A stretch of 64,000 bases of DNA from NCBI GenBank assembly GCA_916613615.1, contig OU744726.1, positions 21,393,515-21,457,514 of the forward strand, read 5' to 3'. Origin of the DNA: Steromphala cineraria. Taxonomy: Eukaryota > Mollusca > Gastropoda > Trochida > Trochidae. Numbering within the stretch: position 1 is the stretch's first letter; each line of letters starts with the position of its first letter. A program made the position numbers and the translations under genes. Under the pieces are notes generated by a model. That model was not told where the DNA came from. It saw only the letters and a list, made by a program, of their open reading frames with translations, and ran no database searches. Shown in pieces: positions 37,901 through 46,300 of the stretch.

Positions 37901-39318
37901 AATAGAAACTCACTTGATCAATAACCAGTTTCACATCAACAAATATATCAATGTCACAATACATTTTCATTGGCTACATAATTTAAGCAATATTAGCAAA
38001 TGACAGGGCTCATGCTACATGAGTAACCAGTAGCATTACAAGAAAAATGCTGAGAAGATGCTCAGGGAACTGCGAAGCCCTACAATAAAAATGTAAAAAT
38101 CAAGGAGGATGTACAAATACTTGATATATATATGTAAACAGAAACTCACTTGATCCCGAGAGGATGGCCTGTCCACAGTACAGTATGACAGCAACACATA
38201 CCACCAACACTAGGAACCTCTTTATACCTGGAAATATAAATTAAATTAAATAAAGTTAGGATATCCATAGAAATATTGTTCTTCATTAATTGCCAAAGAG
38301 GTTACATGATTTTGAGTCACAGATTTTTCCTATTTGGCCCAAAAAAGGAATCCTGATTAGTTGGAATCACATTTTGTGCAAATACTTACAGTCTTACAGT
38401 CAGTGGCCAAAAGTCTGTACGCACTGACGTAATTCCCATAGACTTACATGTTAATTTTCAATTGCGAGAATAATTTTCATGAATGAAACGTTTGTTGATT
38501 CATTTTGAAATTTCTACCAGCATGTCGGAAATCATCAGGGCTATAATATCATAATTTCCATTCAATTACCCAATGATTATTAAGAAATATACATGTTATT
38601 TGATAACACACATGAAACATGTCGATTACGTTAAACATGGCCGTCAATGGGACAATGAAATCAAAAGATGTACATGTGATGATTAAATGTGTATCATCCA
38701 ATAACTAATCAACGCAGAGATAGATGGTTATTTCATGAATGTAGCCGAGATGATTTCTAAGCCATATGCAAAATATCACAACAAATGGACTTTTATTTAT
38801 TTCATAAAAATTATTCTTGTCATTGCTAATTAACATGTCAGTATATGAGAAATTACGTTGGTGCGAACACACTTTTGGCCGCTGACTGTATATTGTTTCA
38901 AATGAGCATTATTTCATTTTTTCACTTCTAAACTCTTTGGAAGTTATTCATTTTGTTATATACAGTATTGGTCTGATCATGTCTTTGAAGGAGACTGGAG
39001 TTCCTTGACCTGTGAGATGAGCACATTTATGATTACAAGTCAGAAAAGTTTTTGGTCTATGTTTCTCAAGATTGATATGAGGAGTGAGGACAGTATCCAT
39101 GTTGAAAAAAAATATTTTGGAATTTGCTTGTTACAAGAAATATGAAAGATGCTTAATTAACTTCAATAACCCTAATGAGTTGAGTTGCTCATCTTATTTC
39201 TGATATACTCACCTCCAAATTTCTTGACAATCATCCTCCTGAGGGCTCGGATCATCATTGTTATTGTGTCCTGACCTCCCCCTCCTGATCGACGTTTACT
39301 TTTCTTACTCTTTGCCAT
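5698..39318 (-). CDS. POMGNT1-like type II membrane glycosyltransferase (GT13 fold) with two ILEI stem domains; 27 coding exons
   Basis: Coding exons in transcription order: 39318-39213, 38227-38150, 37483-37442, 27337-27299, 26945-26877, 25598-25496, 24841-24783, 24434-24384, 23724-23640, 21052-20926, 20384-20315, 19709-19526, 18956-18847, 18547-18463, 18037-17911, 17521-17452, 16970-16872, 15960-15865, 15383-15307, 14794-14701, 10460-10411, 9869-9743, 9287-9155, 8677-8528, 8207-8043, 7139-7008, 5845-5698. Every junction is GT-AG with compatible phase, and the sum is 2,676 nt (891 aa plus TAA). Order: short basic cytosolic tail, membrane anchor (about 37-58), linker, two Cys-containing linkers each followed by an ILEI/FAM3-type domain (about 146-276 and 338-468), then a GT13 region (about 525-891). 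Similarity to human POMGNT1 is from memory of the family: the YRVE..PGLG block, the PDxSR block and the C-terminal NLHRGL block align. POMGNT1 adds GlcNAc to O-mannose in the Golgi; whether this protein has activity is doubtful (see findings). The 5' UTR continues upstream of 39,318. Confidence 0.88.
6220..6660. repeat. Fragment of a third tandem-unit element
   Basis: About 2.5 units with a 139-bp period (CAAAAACTTTTGGTA at 6321 and 6460), closing in GCACAGATGGACCAG and a short unique end. The layout echoes the pearl-like families but no terminal hairpins were found. Located in the last intron of the POMGNT1-like gene. Confidence 0.5.
6786..6853 (+). mobile_element. SINE scrap (ACGCCGC family)
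   Basis: GAGTGAGTAAGTTGTTG, then TTTTACGCCGCTTGGGCAAT and ATTTCAGCCATTAGCGG, the head of a repeat widespread in mollusc genomes (from memory). Truncated on the 3' side. Confidence 0.55.
7264..7390 (+). mobile_element. SINE-like fragment 1
   Basis: GAGGTGAGGTGAGG..., CTGCTTTCAGGAGTAT, CTCACTTATATCATGGCTGCTGG and TTATTGCAGGGGGAG align along the whole length with 10001-10125. The motif set is familiar from mollusc interspersed repeats (memory, not searched). It lies just upstream of exon 26 in transcription order. Confidence 0.55.
10001..10125 (+). mobile_element. SINE-like fragment 2
   Basis: GAGGTGAGGTGAGGTGTTAT, GCTGCTTTCAAGAGTAT, TATTGTTATTGCAGGGAGA; homologous to 7264-7390 at about four bases in five. 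Located between exons 21 and 22. Confidence 0.55.
10471..14440 (+). mobile_element. Pearl/HINE-like element family 1, copy A
   Basis: Left hairpin at 10480-10492 and AGCTCACCTT at 10495-10504; right end recognisable up to GCCATGACATAAGCTCACATTTAC near 14,435, after which the terminal hairpin and inverse motif are lost. It holds the polypurine tract (11,340-11,500) and the 156-bp array (13,400-14,340), followed by (ACGG)n at 14,343-14,400. It lies in intron 20 of the POMGNT1-like gene, with its left end nearly touching the acceptor of exon 21. Confidence 0.82.
14570..14704. repeat. Local duplication reaching the exon 20 donor
   Basis: AAAGGTTTAATCCTAATACA..TTCAACCTACCA at 14570-14620 recurs at 14656-14702, where CTAC is the splice donor of exon 20 in inverse. 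The copy inside the intron carries a second GGTAGGTTGA. Confidence 0.7.
15394..15577. repeat. Tandem duplication (two units of about 93 bp)
   Basis: AATCTGTGAGAGGTTGTCAT and TTGACACTGGATATAACAGT occur in both halves with few differences. Intronic, beginning 11 nt upstream of exon 19. Confidence 0.8.
17201..17245 (+). ncRNA. Possible remnant hammerhead ribozyme core
   Basis: CTGATGA (17209-17215), a GGGG/CCCC stem with an 8-nt loop (17217-17220 and 17229-17232), then GAAA (17234-17237). That order is the conserved core of hammerhead ribozymes, which occur in Penelope-like elements and retrozymes of animals. The first stem II pair would be A-C, and a proper stem III with a UH cleavage site is not apparent, so this is probably inactive or a chance match. 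Confidence 0.25.
17452..19709 (-). CDS. POMGNT1-like gene, exons 12-16: Cys linker plus second ILEI stem domain (unit B)
   Basis: Exon 12 (19526-19709, 184 nt) encodes a linker with CGVPESCG and EICVSGH, clearly parallel to exon 6. Exons 13-16 (110, 85, 127, 70 nt) encode GRGFNVIIVD, RVDTYTY, GNIVIAVVADD, RFRDVWYFIGQKG and the closing SLCVP. This unit sits next to the catalytic region, the place the single stem domain occupies in human POMGNT1, so B is positionally the ancestral copy; that is inference. Residues about 277-468 of the joined protein. Confidence 0.85.
18571..18697. repeat. 32-bp minisatellite
   Basis: About four units of TCACAAATAAAAACTAAGG plus AATTCATTTCTTA, with exact 32-bp steps at 18599, 18631 and 18663. 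Intronic, between exons 13 and 14. Confidence 0.85.
19126..19251. mobile_element. Small foldback MITE
   Basis: CCTTCAGAAGTGTGTCATATGA at the left and its near-exact inverse at the right bound 126 bp in the intron between exons 12 and 13. No clear target duplication. Confidence 0.55.
19989..20145. mobile_element. Possible MITE with imperfect ends
   Basis: CATGCATGCCATCCTTGAT and the inverse of TCGAGGATGCATGCATG define ends of about 35 bp with several mismatches. Dinucleotide-like ATGC repeats make this less certain. Confidence 0.35.
20315..25598 (-). CDS. POMGNT1-like gene, exons 6-11: Cys linker plus first ILEI stem domain (unit A)
   Basis: Exon 6 (25496-25598) encodes a Cys-rich linker with CGVKC and TICFEG. 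Exons 7-11 (59, 51, 85, 127, 70 nt) encode GRGLNVV, FDTY, DNIVIM..YDE, FRDSFLMIGQKG and a closing Cys in GCFSVP. These are the signature positions of the ILEI/FAM3 fold (GRG start, FDTY, the second strand, RDS/G-KG). In human POMGNT1 the single stem domain of this type binds terminal beta-linked GlcNAc. Exon lengths match unit B exactly once exons 7 and 8 are added (59+51=110), so the two units arose by a genomic duplication. Intron 9 of this block carries a 2-kb pearl-like array. Confidence 0.85.
21505..23522 (+). mobile_element. Pearl/HINE-like element family 2, copy D
   Basis: Left end: hairpin AGAGCC-ATG-GGCTCT (21512-21526), then TAGCTCATCAG (21528-21538). Right end: hairpin GGTCT-TTC-AGACC (23494-23506), then CTGATGAGCTA (23506-23516). 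The body is about 13 tandem units of about 145 bp, each with a GACCCC..GGGGTC core. It closes with (GGAC)n and GCCATGCCATAAGC, the same closing motif as family 1. Located in the intron between exons 9 and 10 of the POMGNT1-like gene. Confidence 0.85.
27406..27807. mobile_element. hAT-type MITE with 8-bp target duplication
   Basis: 402 bp with ends TAGGGATGTCA/TGACATCCCTA, flanked by ATAAATAT on both sides. Interior is rich in GTATCG/CGATAC. It lies in intron 3 of the POMGNT1-like gene, next to the end of the DIRS element and 68 nt from exon 4. Confidence 0.85.
27858..28007. repeat. DIRS inverted terminal repeat, low-coordinate end
   Basis: 150 bp that reappear in inverse at 37155-37304 with near identity. 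It contains a small hairpin, GGGCTG-CCCC-CAGCCC. The terminal sequence outside it (27824-27857) differs from that of the other end, as in DIRS-1. Confidence 0.9.
28073..28154. repeat. DIRS internal complementary region (ICR)
   Basis: 28073-28123 is the exact reverse complement of the low-coordinate end (27824-27874) and 28121-28154 that of the high-coordinate end (37280-37313). The two parts overlap by AAA, the complement of the TTT found at both termini. In the DIRS replication model the ICR brings both ends together and templates the circle junction. Confidence 0.88.
28350..29426 (-). CDS. DIRS tyrosine recombinase
   Basis: An ATG at 29,426 gives 358 aa and overlaps the RT/RNase H frame by 25 nt, a common DIRS arrangement; the open frame itself extends to 30,137 but that part is probably the shadow of RNase H. 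An N-terminal helical core-binding domain (SRAHRQSTRSLYDDKW.. FVANFLLHLRQ) is followed by a catalytic domain with R in TAARVSELHALD, HxxR in NPHEIRALAS, W in GCFWRS and the likely nucleophile Y in FASHYLRDL. All expected R-H-R-W-Y positions are present, so it may be functional. It would insert the circular DNA copy. Confidence 0.9.
   Translation of the reverse strand: MDHLQRSLRAKGYSGRVASAISRAHRQSTRSLYDDKWLSFENFCKDAGRDPLSVDPQFVANFLLHLRQKRHLKGGTISTYLSALNSVLAVKSDRKFSKVPELVALLKSFKLEDQKLKFRPPAWDLNVVLRYLRGAPFEPLSEASFQDLSRKTAFLLSFATAARVSELHALDVTRVRFEQSRKGSVHLGLLWNFVAKNQLPGQPGRTFTIPPLSKIVSSSDAEELALCPVRALREYIDRSAPKRGTRKRLFIPFSPSAKGEVTRNTLSLWLRTVILAAYDSAGLPHPVASNPHEIRALASTMALHRNCSVPAIMEGCFWRSTTVFASHYLRDLAVEDVQGLQTFGPLVVAQQLAAPTSL
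29402..30979 (-). CDS. DIRS RT/RNase H polyprotein, RT catalytic core deleted
   Basis: The open frame of 525 aa overlaps the end of gag by 335 nt; recognisable sequence starts near 30,650 with VGGRLGIFWRNW and GFYSPIFLVPKK, the fingers of a DIRS-type RT. At about 30,205 the frame passes from SLDALRA straight to ELFVDASLQGWGAHLGD, the start of RNase H. The YxDD palm and thumb are absent, without loss of frame. RNase H residues visible: D in FVDAS, E in NLEMQA, D in ASDNS, and the late D in LADALSR. The conserved tail APYWPARGWFPDL ends the frame. Confidence 0.85.
   Translation of the reverse strand: MRGTLSSRSPSYRLPPRHRRSSRTRSRKSTRSRPQSLRRRLPSGRYSTFPTFRSEGRTTTANALTSASVLGRSPPGRVPPRSTSDLPTPPEEGTPPSHAEAGVASDPTPDSDACAPRGWVLPPPVVPVHPTPVGGRLGIFWRNWTILEDPYVTNTLRTGYKLPLTCPPPVTATPLARDYSEAQSALLAENIKTLTDKNALELVLQPDHAPGFYSPIFLVPKKNSTKFRMIHNMATFNELYMEPPSHFRMTSLDALRAQELFVDASLQGWGAHLGDQTASGIWTHPQTTWHSNNLEMQAVILAVTHWLQVLRGSRLLLASDNSTVVWTIRNQGTTGSPQLLEQAFELFHLLDENQIFVRARHIPGCRNVLADALSRPDKPSPTEWMLNPEAFALIAAQVHRPLLDLFATKQNHQLPVYVSPLPDPAAWAVDAMSLSWENLDAYAFPPPILLTKVVAKIRDTLHLRLTLVAPYWPARGWFPDLLLLAEKDPLPLPKWPNLLRHPLSRQLHPDPERYALHVWTIFRDH
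30645..32459 (-). CDS. DIRS Gag-like protein with N-terminal Cys motifs and an RS-rich domain
   Basis: I choose the ATG at 32,459 (604 aa) because the Cys-rich block starts right there (MPRVYCVLCRSS, then CPDC, C, CAEC, a zinc-ribbon-like pattern); the open frame begins earlier at 32,522. Then follow a Pro-rich stretch, a repeated D-Q-R-Q tract (about 31,870-32,040), and a dense Arg-Ser domain (about 31,620-31,860) like that of splicing factors. The C-terminal part contains a helical region probably used in assembly and ends in a basic tail. Assignment to Gag rests on position and composition. Its 3' end overlaps the next frame. Confidence 0.75.
   Translation of the reverse strand: MPRVYCVLCRSSKSAKDPHLRCPDCLPRICLVDDRCAECSDLSPIDFKVFTSARRKRLTQRRRRSMSDPTTDLPPVEPAGSLDSPRQEEPRRSPTPPPPPPPPARQTPPPTPSTSSALSHPELELIMSSMFDKLMARQPLSQDQDQRPDSRLDQRQDQRPDTRQRHDQRSDQRQDQRQHSRDRDQRQDQRQRSGDRDQRQRLDPKQRSDRRQRSRDSPPRDVRTSRSPRRSRSPSPPRRQRRSRRSRTPSRSRSPSVDRSTSRRSRRSGSRTPPKTPRSSRKRRHSPVISDDERHFVPDYDDDEAEGPTFLPLKMVSSWIADRLPEGSSPGGSDPLTCVREDPDLKLPPHPDVLEGIAALQDDFQKLSLSSSLKSSKLPAATPVHSLSRFDKAAALDDAIGRLAPNLNHTYKVSDTKISSVEAALRRTLRPLSILLTSTDAIKADLDVDNPSRLDHLHTLMDWQRRNMVLVLDNVRAGLGSLTHLRRSGFLDQCAWDSEFKKSLLQAPPTASTLFADKIPEVYKEQAAVTQTEVAFRTLQHVSNISFRRQNNNSQRPYKRQRVRTQPSRSGPSSQYQRSANSSRGRDAPKPCGGRGGKRPYARQ
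32942..36747 (+). mobile_element. Pearl/HINE-like element family 1, copy B (nested in the DIRS element)
   Basis: Left end: hairpin GTACC-GAG-GGTAC (32950-32962), then AGCTCACCTT (32966-32975). Right end: hairpin TTTAC-TTT-GTAAA (36723-36735), then AAGGTGAGCT (36734-36743), the exact inverse of the left motif. Between them is about 2.5 kb of unique-looking sequence and an array of about 156-bp units (35,560-36,620) that closes in an ACGG/ACAG microsatellite. No transposase or helicase. A poly-G run of about 24 at 33,705 replaces part of the polypurine tract of other copies. Both ends are intact, so this copy defines the family. Confidence 0.85.
37155..37304. repeat. DIRS inverted terminal repeat, high-coordinate end
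   Basis: Inverse partner of 27858-28007. Its outer end (to 37313) lies only 128 bp from the donor of host exon 3. Confidence 0.9.
37442..39318 (-). CDS. POMGNT1-like gene, exons 1-3: cytosolic tail and signal anchor
   Basis: The ATG at 39316-39318 opens a 106-nt coding exon rich in Lys, Arg, Ser and Gly (MAKSKKSKRRSGGGG), with GTGAGT at its end (39,212). Exon 2 (38150-38227) encodes a hydrophobic run, FLVLVVCVAVILYCGQAIL, flanked on the N side by IKR. The positive-inside pattern and absence of a cleavage site fit a Golgi type II signal anchor. Exon 3 (37442-37483) continues into the lumenal linker; only its phase-1 frame stays open into exon 4. The start is preceded in the same exon by an in-frame-independent UTR stretch back to a good acceptor at 39,369. 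Confidence 0.8.
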
Positions 39319-39368
39319 TTTATATATCAGAATTTCTTTTTTACTTTAGATGTCATAATCCTTTAAAG
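39319..39368 (-). other. 5' UTR part of the first coding exon
   Basis: A polypyrimidine-AG acceptor (TTTACAG on the minus strand, directly above 39,368) precedes 50 nt of untranslated sequence and the ATG at 39,318. This implies at least one further non-coding exon and the promoter upstream (higher coordinates), which I could not place. Confidence 0.5.
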
Positions 39369-39729
39369 CTGTAAATTGAGAAGAAAGTATGTCATTTTAG
39401 AAAATATTTATAATGAATCTCGCATAAGGGGACACAGTATCATAATGGTATTGTTCATGCATACTCTAAGCTACTGTGAGAGTATAAATATTTAACTGAT
39501 TGAAAATCGTCAAGTAAAATAATGAATACATGTTTGCAAAACTTTAATTTTTAATCCTTATCTTATATATACAACAATCTTGAAATGTATAATTATATAA
39601 CTATGCAATGTCTAATGGGCCGGTGGCCTAGTTACTGAATAAACTCTCTCTCTATAATCTACATCCCCTGAACCAAATTAGGAATATTCTCTTTCCTCTT
39701 GAAGAATTGGTTTAAACAAAGTACATAAA

Positions 39730-40150
39730 ACATATGTTTCTAGATAATCAGAATCAGAATCAGAATTTGTTTACGTTATATTGGCCTCGTGGCCTATGAT
39801 ACAGTCACAGTGTAATTATTTTGTGGTACAGTGGTCATAATTTAGAATGATAAATTTCTTTAAAAATATAATGCAAAAACAGTGCTGTTGAATAAATCAC
39901 TTGGGGGGGTTTTTGGATTGCAAGATTGATGTAAGAATTAGGTGACCTTTGTAGACATTCTGCAGATGTTTGAAGTAATCATCTCTGTATTGCTGATACC
40001 TAGCACATCGAAAGAATATATGATTTTCAGTTTCTGTTTCTTTAGCATCACAAAGTTGGCACGAGAAGTCTGTTGCCGGGGCGTCCTTCTTTAATCTGTA
40101 GATGTTTACTTTAAAGTAGTTTCGAGATAATGTGATATATGGAGACCCTA
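39730..40150 (-). pseudogene. 3' end of a LINE (non-LTR retrotransposon)
   Basis: On the minus strand from about 40,146 to the stop TGA at 39,897-39,899 an open frame reads NYFKVNIYRLKKDA, then CQLCDAKETETENHIFFRC, a C-x2-C-x9-H-x4-C knuckle typical of the tail of LINE ORF2. The 3' UTR follows and ends in repeated ATTCTG near 39,745-39,765, the kind of short tandem tail seen in CR1/L2-like elements. 5' truncated; family not determined. Confidence 0.7.
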
Positions 40151-43100
40151 AAATAATTAATACTTATCAACATTGCATATCATGCTAGACTTTCAGTACT
40201 TTGGTTTACAATTTTATATTTATTTTTGTAAAGTGATAATAATGTCAATAAAAACTTCTGACTTAAATTGTCACATGGTTGAAAAGATAATGCCTTTGCT
40301 GATAATGCATGTCCTTATTCATTGCGTAATGCTAGTATCTTCCATTAGAAAAAAAAAAACAAAAGAAAATTGTTTATTTTTTATGTTCAACATTGACATT
40401 GACTTAATTACAGCTTCCTATTTCAAAAGCAACTGTCTTTTACCAATGCAAATCAAAAGTGTCACAATACACATACAACAGCACCGTTACCATACTCCAT
40501 TGGCTTCGAGAATGCATGCCATAATCATTGCTAATGAACTCGAACAAGAAGCAAATAACTCCTGGGCTTAGCTAGTACCAAAGAAGCAAAATCATCGTTT
40601 TTAACAGCGTGGTTAATCTAATAGTACATGAGACTCATCTTTGTCTTAATTTATAAAGGAAAATAAATCGATTCATACATGTACCTCCATAATACCTCAT
40701 ATTATTCGCATCATTTCGATGAGGATGGATAACTTTCAAAGGGAAGTAACTCTCGAAGATCTACTCTCAATTACGTACCACGAATAAATGTTCAGCTAAA
40801 TTCAAAGGTTTTTGAATGTTATCGCTATTATAATCTTTTTCGCGTGAATTGCACCGATTTTCGTATTAAAGTCAGTTTATTGTTATATTTATATAATATC
40901 ATGTATTGCAATAAAATCACAATATAGGTTATTAAATGAATTCTACAATTACCTTTTTATATAAATACTTTTTGTAGTTGTAGCAATATATTTTTTTAAA
41001 TGTCTGTCTGAACAAAAATGGCTATCTGTTCAAAAAGATAAACTTTGCAAGTGTACGCTGATGTCAAATATATATCGAAAAATGTCCAGTAAGATTAGTA
41101 ATATCTAACACATAATAAATACACACTAAAAGATGGAGAGGAAATGTCCCAGAGGAAATATCGACTGGATTGCGTTAGAACTCGGCAATTTTATTCCTCG
41201 GAGCACGTTCGATTTTAATAAAATTTACCAAACGCTGTACTTTAAACACAATGCCTTTTAAACCTATAATGATGAAATTACACATCAGAATTTAGAAATA
41301 GTTATTCGGGTCTGACACTATGTTCGACAAAAGGAGGACACACACTTTTAAAAGCAGTTAGGTATACGATCTTGTCTGTTACCCAGACCCTAAAAGAAAT
41401 TGAATGAAGCCTTCTTCACTCTAGAAAATGTTGGCAAGTCTAGATGGCTCAGCTTTAGAAATTAAGTATTGTTCAGGGCTCCTCGTATTTTATTTTTAAA
41501 ATAATAAAATTAGTCCGAGTCGTGAAATCTTTTTTTCCGGGACTATATGTTAGTCTAGGTCAATGATTGCTTTGGAAAAATAGCAGTACTTTCGAAAATC
41601 TTGTGAATTCAATGTTCACTCGTTTGGTAGATAATTCATTTGTATATCTATAAAACTCAAATATTGAAGGTCGCAGTGTAAACTGAAGCGCTCGTAAAAT
41701 ATTTGATTCAGCGTGTAAGAAGGTTTCAAAGCCTTGTTTCTCTTTTTAAAAAATATTAGGCCTACATTTACTATATGTCAACTTTTCTGTTGATGCAAAT
41801 GACATCATGTAAAGACAATTAGTAAAGTATCCCAGTTTTTTATATCTATAACACACTCATTTGTCATTTTGTTCTGCTCGCGTGTCTCATATTCTGTTCT
41901 CCTACTAAGTTCAACCCTAAAGAAATTGTACATATGTAATGACTTTAATATAATGAAATAGCAGTTTAAGGCAAAGAACCACCTTATTAATCCTCAAGTT
42001 GCTAAAACAACCACGCAATGAAAATGAAATGCAGAATAACAACTTTTCACTTTTATGCAATAATTTCTTTCAAATAATATTAATTTAGTGCTAGTTTAGT
42101 CGCCGCATTGTCAAAAAAAAAACCAAAAACTTGTTGGACCAAAATATCTTGTTGAATTTTAAATCAATCTTTTATCATGTATTTTAATTTAATTCAGTCG
42201 ATGATGGGCATGGAGAAGTTTCAGCGGGTTATGTTTATATCTAATTAGTTATTTTGTTGTATTTTTCTTAGTCTCGGTGATTGGACCCACATGACATCGG
42301 ACCACAATGTGTTGTATTTGGGAAAAATTCCATGATTTGTCTAAGACATTGTCAAGTTATAAATAAGTCTTAATGAAAAGGCGTCGTAAAAGGCTAACAA
42401 GTTATTTGAAAAGCGTATGAGTTTTGCAATCGATGACCGGCCTCGAGAGCTAAACGATCATTGATAAATCTCAATATTGTATTAACCTCCACCCCACCCC
42501 TGACAAGAACATTGCCGATTTTGTACATTTTTGTGACTCATGATATATTTGTTAGTCTCTTGCCAGTTTCATTTTATTTTCACTACTTAAGGGGTTTACC
42601 GACACTGATTATGACAGTCATTGCAAACTAAACTGATATCACCAGAGACCCTATATACAGGGTCTCTGATATCACCAATATTAGTTGTTGTTTTTTTCTG
42701 GATAGTTTAGTTTTATTTACCCCCCCCCCCCCCCAAGTTTAAAGTTTGAATACGTTAAAATGTAATTTAAGTTCAAAAGTTGGGAATTTTGTTTTATAAA
42801 TTCAAAATACAAGTAAATCCTTTATGATGCCATTAAAGTTATTCATTTTGTAACAAAAGAAAGTTCTTCTAAAATATTGGACAACTTTACGAACACATTA
42901 TTGCTACACCAACTTTCATCAAAGTTTTGTGTACGATGATTAATTAATTCTTTTCTTTTTTTTTATCTCTCATAGGGAATAGAAAAAAATAGACAATTAT
43001 TCAAACAGAGCGCTCGTTTTACTTGGTGCCAAGGGAGGCCACTCTGTTTCCCTCGCGCTTGCAGTGCTACTTCCGCAACTGTCTGTCACGAGACGAACAG

Positions 43101-43237
43101 TTTACACTTCCGATGCTGTCAGACACTTTTAGTTTCACGTAATATCTGCCTAGCATCGCAAAGCGCACTGACAATGTAGAGAGTAAATTTGATGGTGTTG
43201 ACTATAATTGGTGAATTTTCATCTCAACAACACCATT
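40151..43237. other. Intergenic space between divergent genes
   Basis: Mostly AT-rich with no open frame of note. A perfect hairpin AGAGACCCT-ATATAC-AGGGTCTCT lies near 42,640 and a poly-C run at 42,720. The last 250 bp before the DSTYK ATG (about 42,990-43,237) are visibly richer in GC and CpG and probably hold the DSTYK promoter and 5' UTR; no TATA box was singled out. Confidence 0.45.
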
Positions 43238-43361
43238 ATGGCTGCCAGTCTTCCAAATGAACTTCACAAGTTCTGGGATCATTCGAGACGACTTCGTCAA
43301 ATTCTAGACGAAACAAAACGCTGTTTCGAGGATATCAATCACACTGGACAGTTCAATGGCA
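43238..43361 (+). CDS. DSTYK: DSTYK exon 1 (start codon and N-terminal helix)
   Basis: The ATG at 43238 opens 41 codons ending A|GTGAGT. The segment HSRRLRQILDETKRCFEDI corresponds to the [20 protein letters not shown] stretch near the start of vertebrate DSTYK. The exon ends in phase 1 and joins exon 2 to form a Ser codon. DSTYK is a cytosolic kinase with a long non-kinase N-terminal part, linked in vertebrates to FGF/ERK signalling and caspase-independent cell death. About 3.9 kb separates this ATG from that of the divergent POMGNT1-like gene. Confidence 0.85.
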
Positions 43362-46300
43362 GTGAGTATATTTATCAATAACAGCACGCTTGGTCACTGC
43401 TTATTGTTGGTTCTCAATAGCATTATCTTATGTGAATCAAATATGGACATTTTACCAACCACACCCACTTCGTCAATTTGATGCATGCATTGGCATTGCA
43501 TTCAGAGAACTTCTAATTAAAATACTTCTTCATTTTCATCACTCTTTTTTTCTTACATCGTAGTCTATGCTACAGAATACAAATAATTCAATTCAGTTTA
43601 GGTTTTTTGTTGTCATGTTAAATTTGTTTAGATCAAAACACTTTTGTCATTTTGTGTCAACTTAAAAAAATATATACAATTAACTTGACAAGTGGTTAAC
43701 AATTAGAACATTGTCTCATAAAACATGACATAAAATATATTATGATAAAATATACAAGACTATTTAAAGCCATTGTCTCATTTTTGCAAATAAATCTCTG
43801 TAACACCAGACAAATTGTCCATTACACCAATCTTTCCACTAAAATTTGAAACAATTTTCAGTTTCTTATTACTTCCTAGCCCCTCATATTAATTTCAAAA
43901 ACAGACCCTGTACAATGCCACCATTTTCATGGAACATTCACAGAAATGTTGACATAAGGCACTTGAGATTTCACAGCTGAAATACAATGACGTTAACTCA
44001 ATATAACTGTTTCAGAAACAGTCCGCATTTACTATATGAAGATGGTTGTATATATAAACATGATGCATCTGTTAAAAGTATCAGCAATGCAATAATGTTC
44101 TCAGTTTTTCGCTTAAATAGTGTGTATTTGATTTGCCTACTGTCTGAGTAGATGAATAATATGATTCATTACATTTCTAAACTCTATCTAAATATCATTT
44201 ATGATAGATAGTATGCAATATTCATGTCTGTTGTCTAAATATGATGTACCCAAAAATTATAACGGTAAATCATTTTCAGTTTTTCAGGTGAACAGTGAAA
44301 TATGTTTAAGGTTAAATGATATTAATAAAAATTTGGACATAATTGTTTTGCCAATTTGCAATAGATATCAGCCTTGTTGAAATTCTTTTTGGGAAGTCTG
44401 AAGTTAAAAAGGGAAACTAGCCTTGAACCATCACTTACATTACAAGGTCATAACCCTTTTATCAATGCCTGAGCAACTTATGTATTGTAACTTAAGTAAT
44501 TAATATAAACTACAAGTACCAGTAAGTTGGCCTGCAGGAGTGGAAGTAATAACCCAAAGGTCATGTCCTTTGTCAGAGCTGATCAGTGTCAAGATGGTCA
44601 AACTGAATTAATGAGATTTGCTTGGTGCACTGTTGAGCTTTTTAAGGGCAAGGGTTGCATTTGAACTTTATCACAATTTTAATATTTCTCCCTTATTACA
44701 AAGATTTGAATAAAGGAAGCAGAAAAAATGGAAACAATTGGTTTATTAAAATAGATTTATTTACAAAAATTATGTAAAGTGACCATGATCCAAAGGATTG
44801 AACGATATATAAAACTACATCCTCTGGACTGAATAAACACAATAAAGAAGTTGTTTTCTAGAAAACCTTGCTATTGTTATGGATGGCAGTTATAATTGCC
44901 TCCAAAGACTTGAACACATTTTTAGCTCACCTTTACAAAGTAAATGTGAGCTTATGTCATGGCGCTTCGTCCGTCGTCCGTCTGTCCGTCCGTCTGTCCG
45001 TCTGTCCGTCCGTCCGTCTGTCCGTCCGTAAACTTTCAGAAAAAAGACTACTCCTCCTAAACGAATCCAGATATCATTCTGAAATTGTAGTATGTTATAC
45101 CCATGGTGATTCCCCACAGAAAGGTAGATGTTTCAGTTTTGAGAATCCAAGATGGCCGCCATGGCAGCCATATTGAATTTTCAATTAGATTTCATGAAAA
45201 AGACTACTCCTCCTTTACCAATCCAGATACCATTCTGAAATTGTAGTATGTTATACCCATGGTGATTCCTCACAGAAAGGTAGACGTTTCGGTTTTGAGA
45301 ATCCAAGATGGCCGTCATGGCAGCCATATTGAATTTTCAATTAGATTTCATGAAAAAGACTACTCCTCCTATACGAATCCAGATATCATTCTGAAATTGT
45401 AGTATGTTATACCCATGGTGATTCCTCACAGAAAGGTAGATGTTTCAGTTTTGAGAATCCAAGATGGCCGTCATGGCAGCCATATTGAATTTTCAATTAG
45501 ATTTCATGAAAAAGACTACTCCTCCTTTACCAATCCAGATACCATTCTGAAATTGTAGTATGTTATACCCATGGTGATTCTTCACAGAAAGGTAGATGTT
45601 TCAGTTTTGAGAATCCAAGATGGCTGCCATGGGAGCCATATTGAATTTTCAATTAGATTTCATGAAAAAGACTACTCCTCCTATACGAATCCAGATATCA
45701 TTCTGAAATTGTAGTATGTTATACCCATGGTGATTCCTCACAGAAAGGTAGATGTTTCAGTTTTGAGAATCCAAGATGGCCGCCATGGCAGCCATATTGA
45801 ATTTTCAATTAGATTTCATGAAAAAGACTACTCCTATACAAATCCAGATACCATTCTGAAATTGTAGTATGTTATACCCAAGGTGATTCCTTACAGAAAG
45901 GTAGATGTTTCAGTTTTGAGAATCCAAGATGGCTGCCATGGGAGCCATATTGAATTTTCAATTAGATTTCATGAAAAAGACTACTTCTCCTAAACCAATC
46001 TAGATATACTTTCTAAATTGTAGTATGTTATACCTAGAGTGATTCCGCACAGAAAGGTAGACGTTTCAGTTTTGAGAATCCAAGATGGCCGCAAAAGCAG
46101 CCATATTGACTTTTCAGCTGCAATGACACATCATTATTATTAAATTTTAAGCTTTCATCAAGTGATCACTTGCATCAAATAAATTCTCTAATTTGAACTT
46201 ACTAATCATAATATTATCTTGAATATGGAATATTTAAGATTGTCATGCAAGTTGTACTATATTTTTAAGTGTTTTTAAAAAAAAATTAAGATATAAGCAA

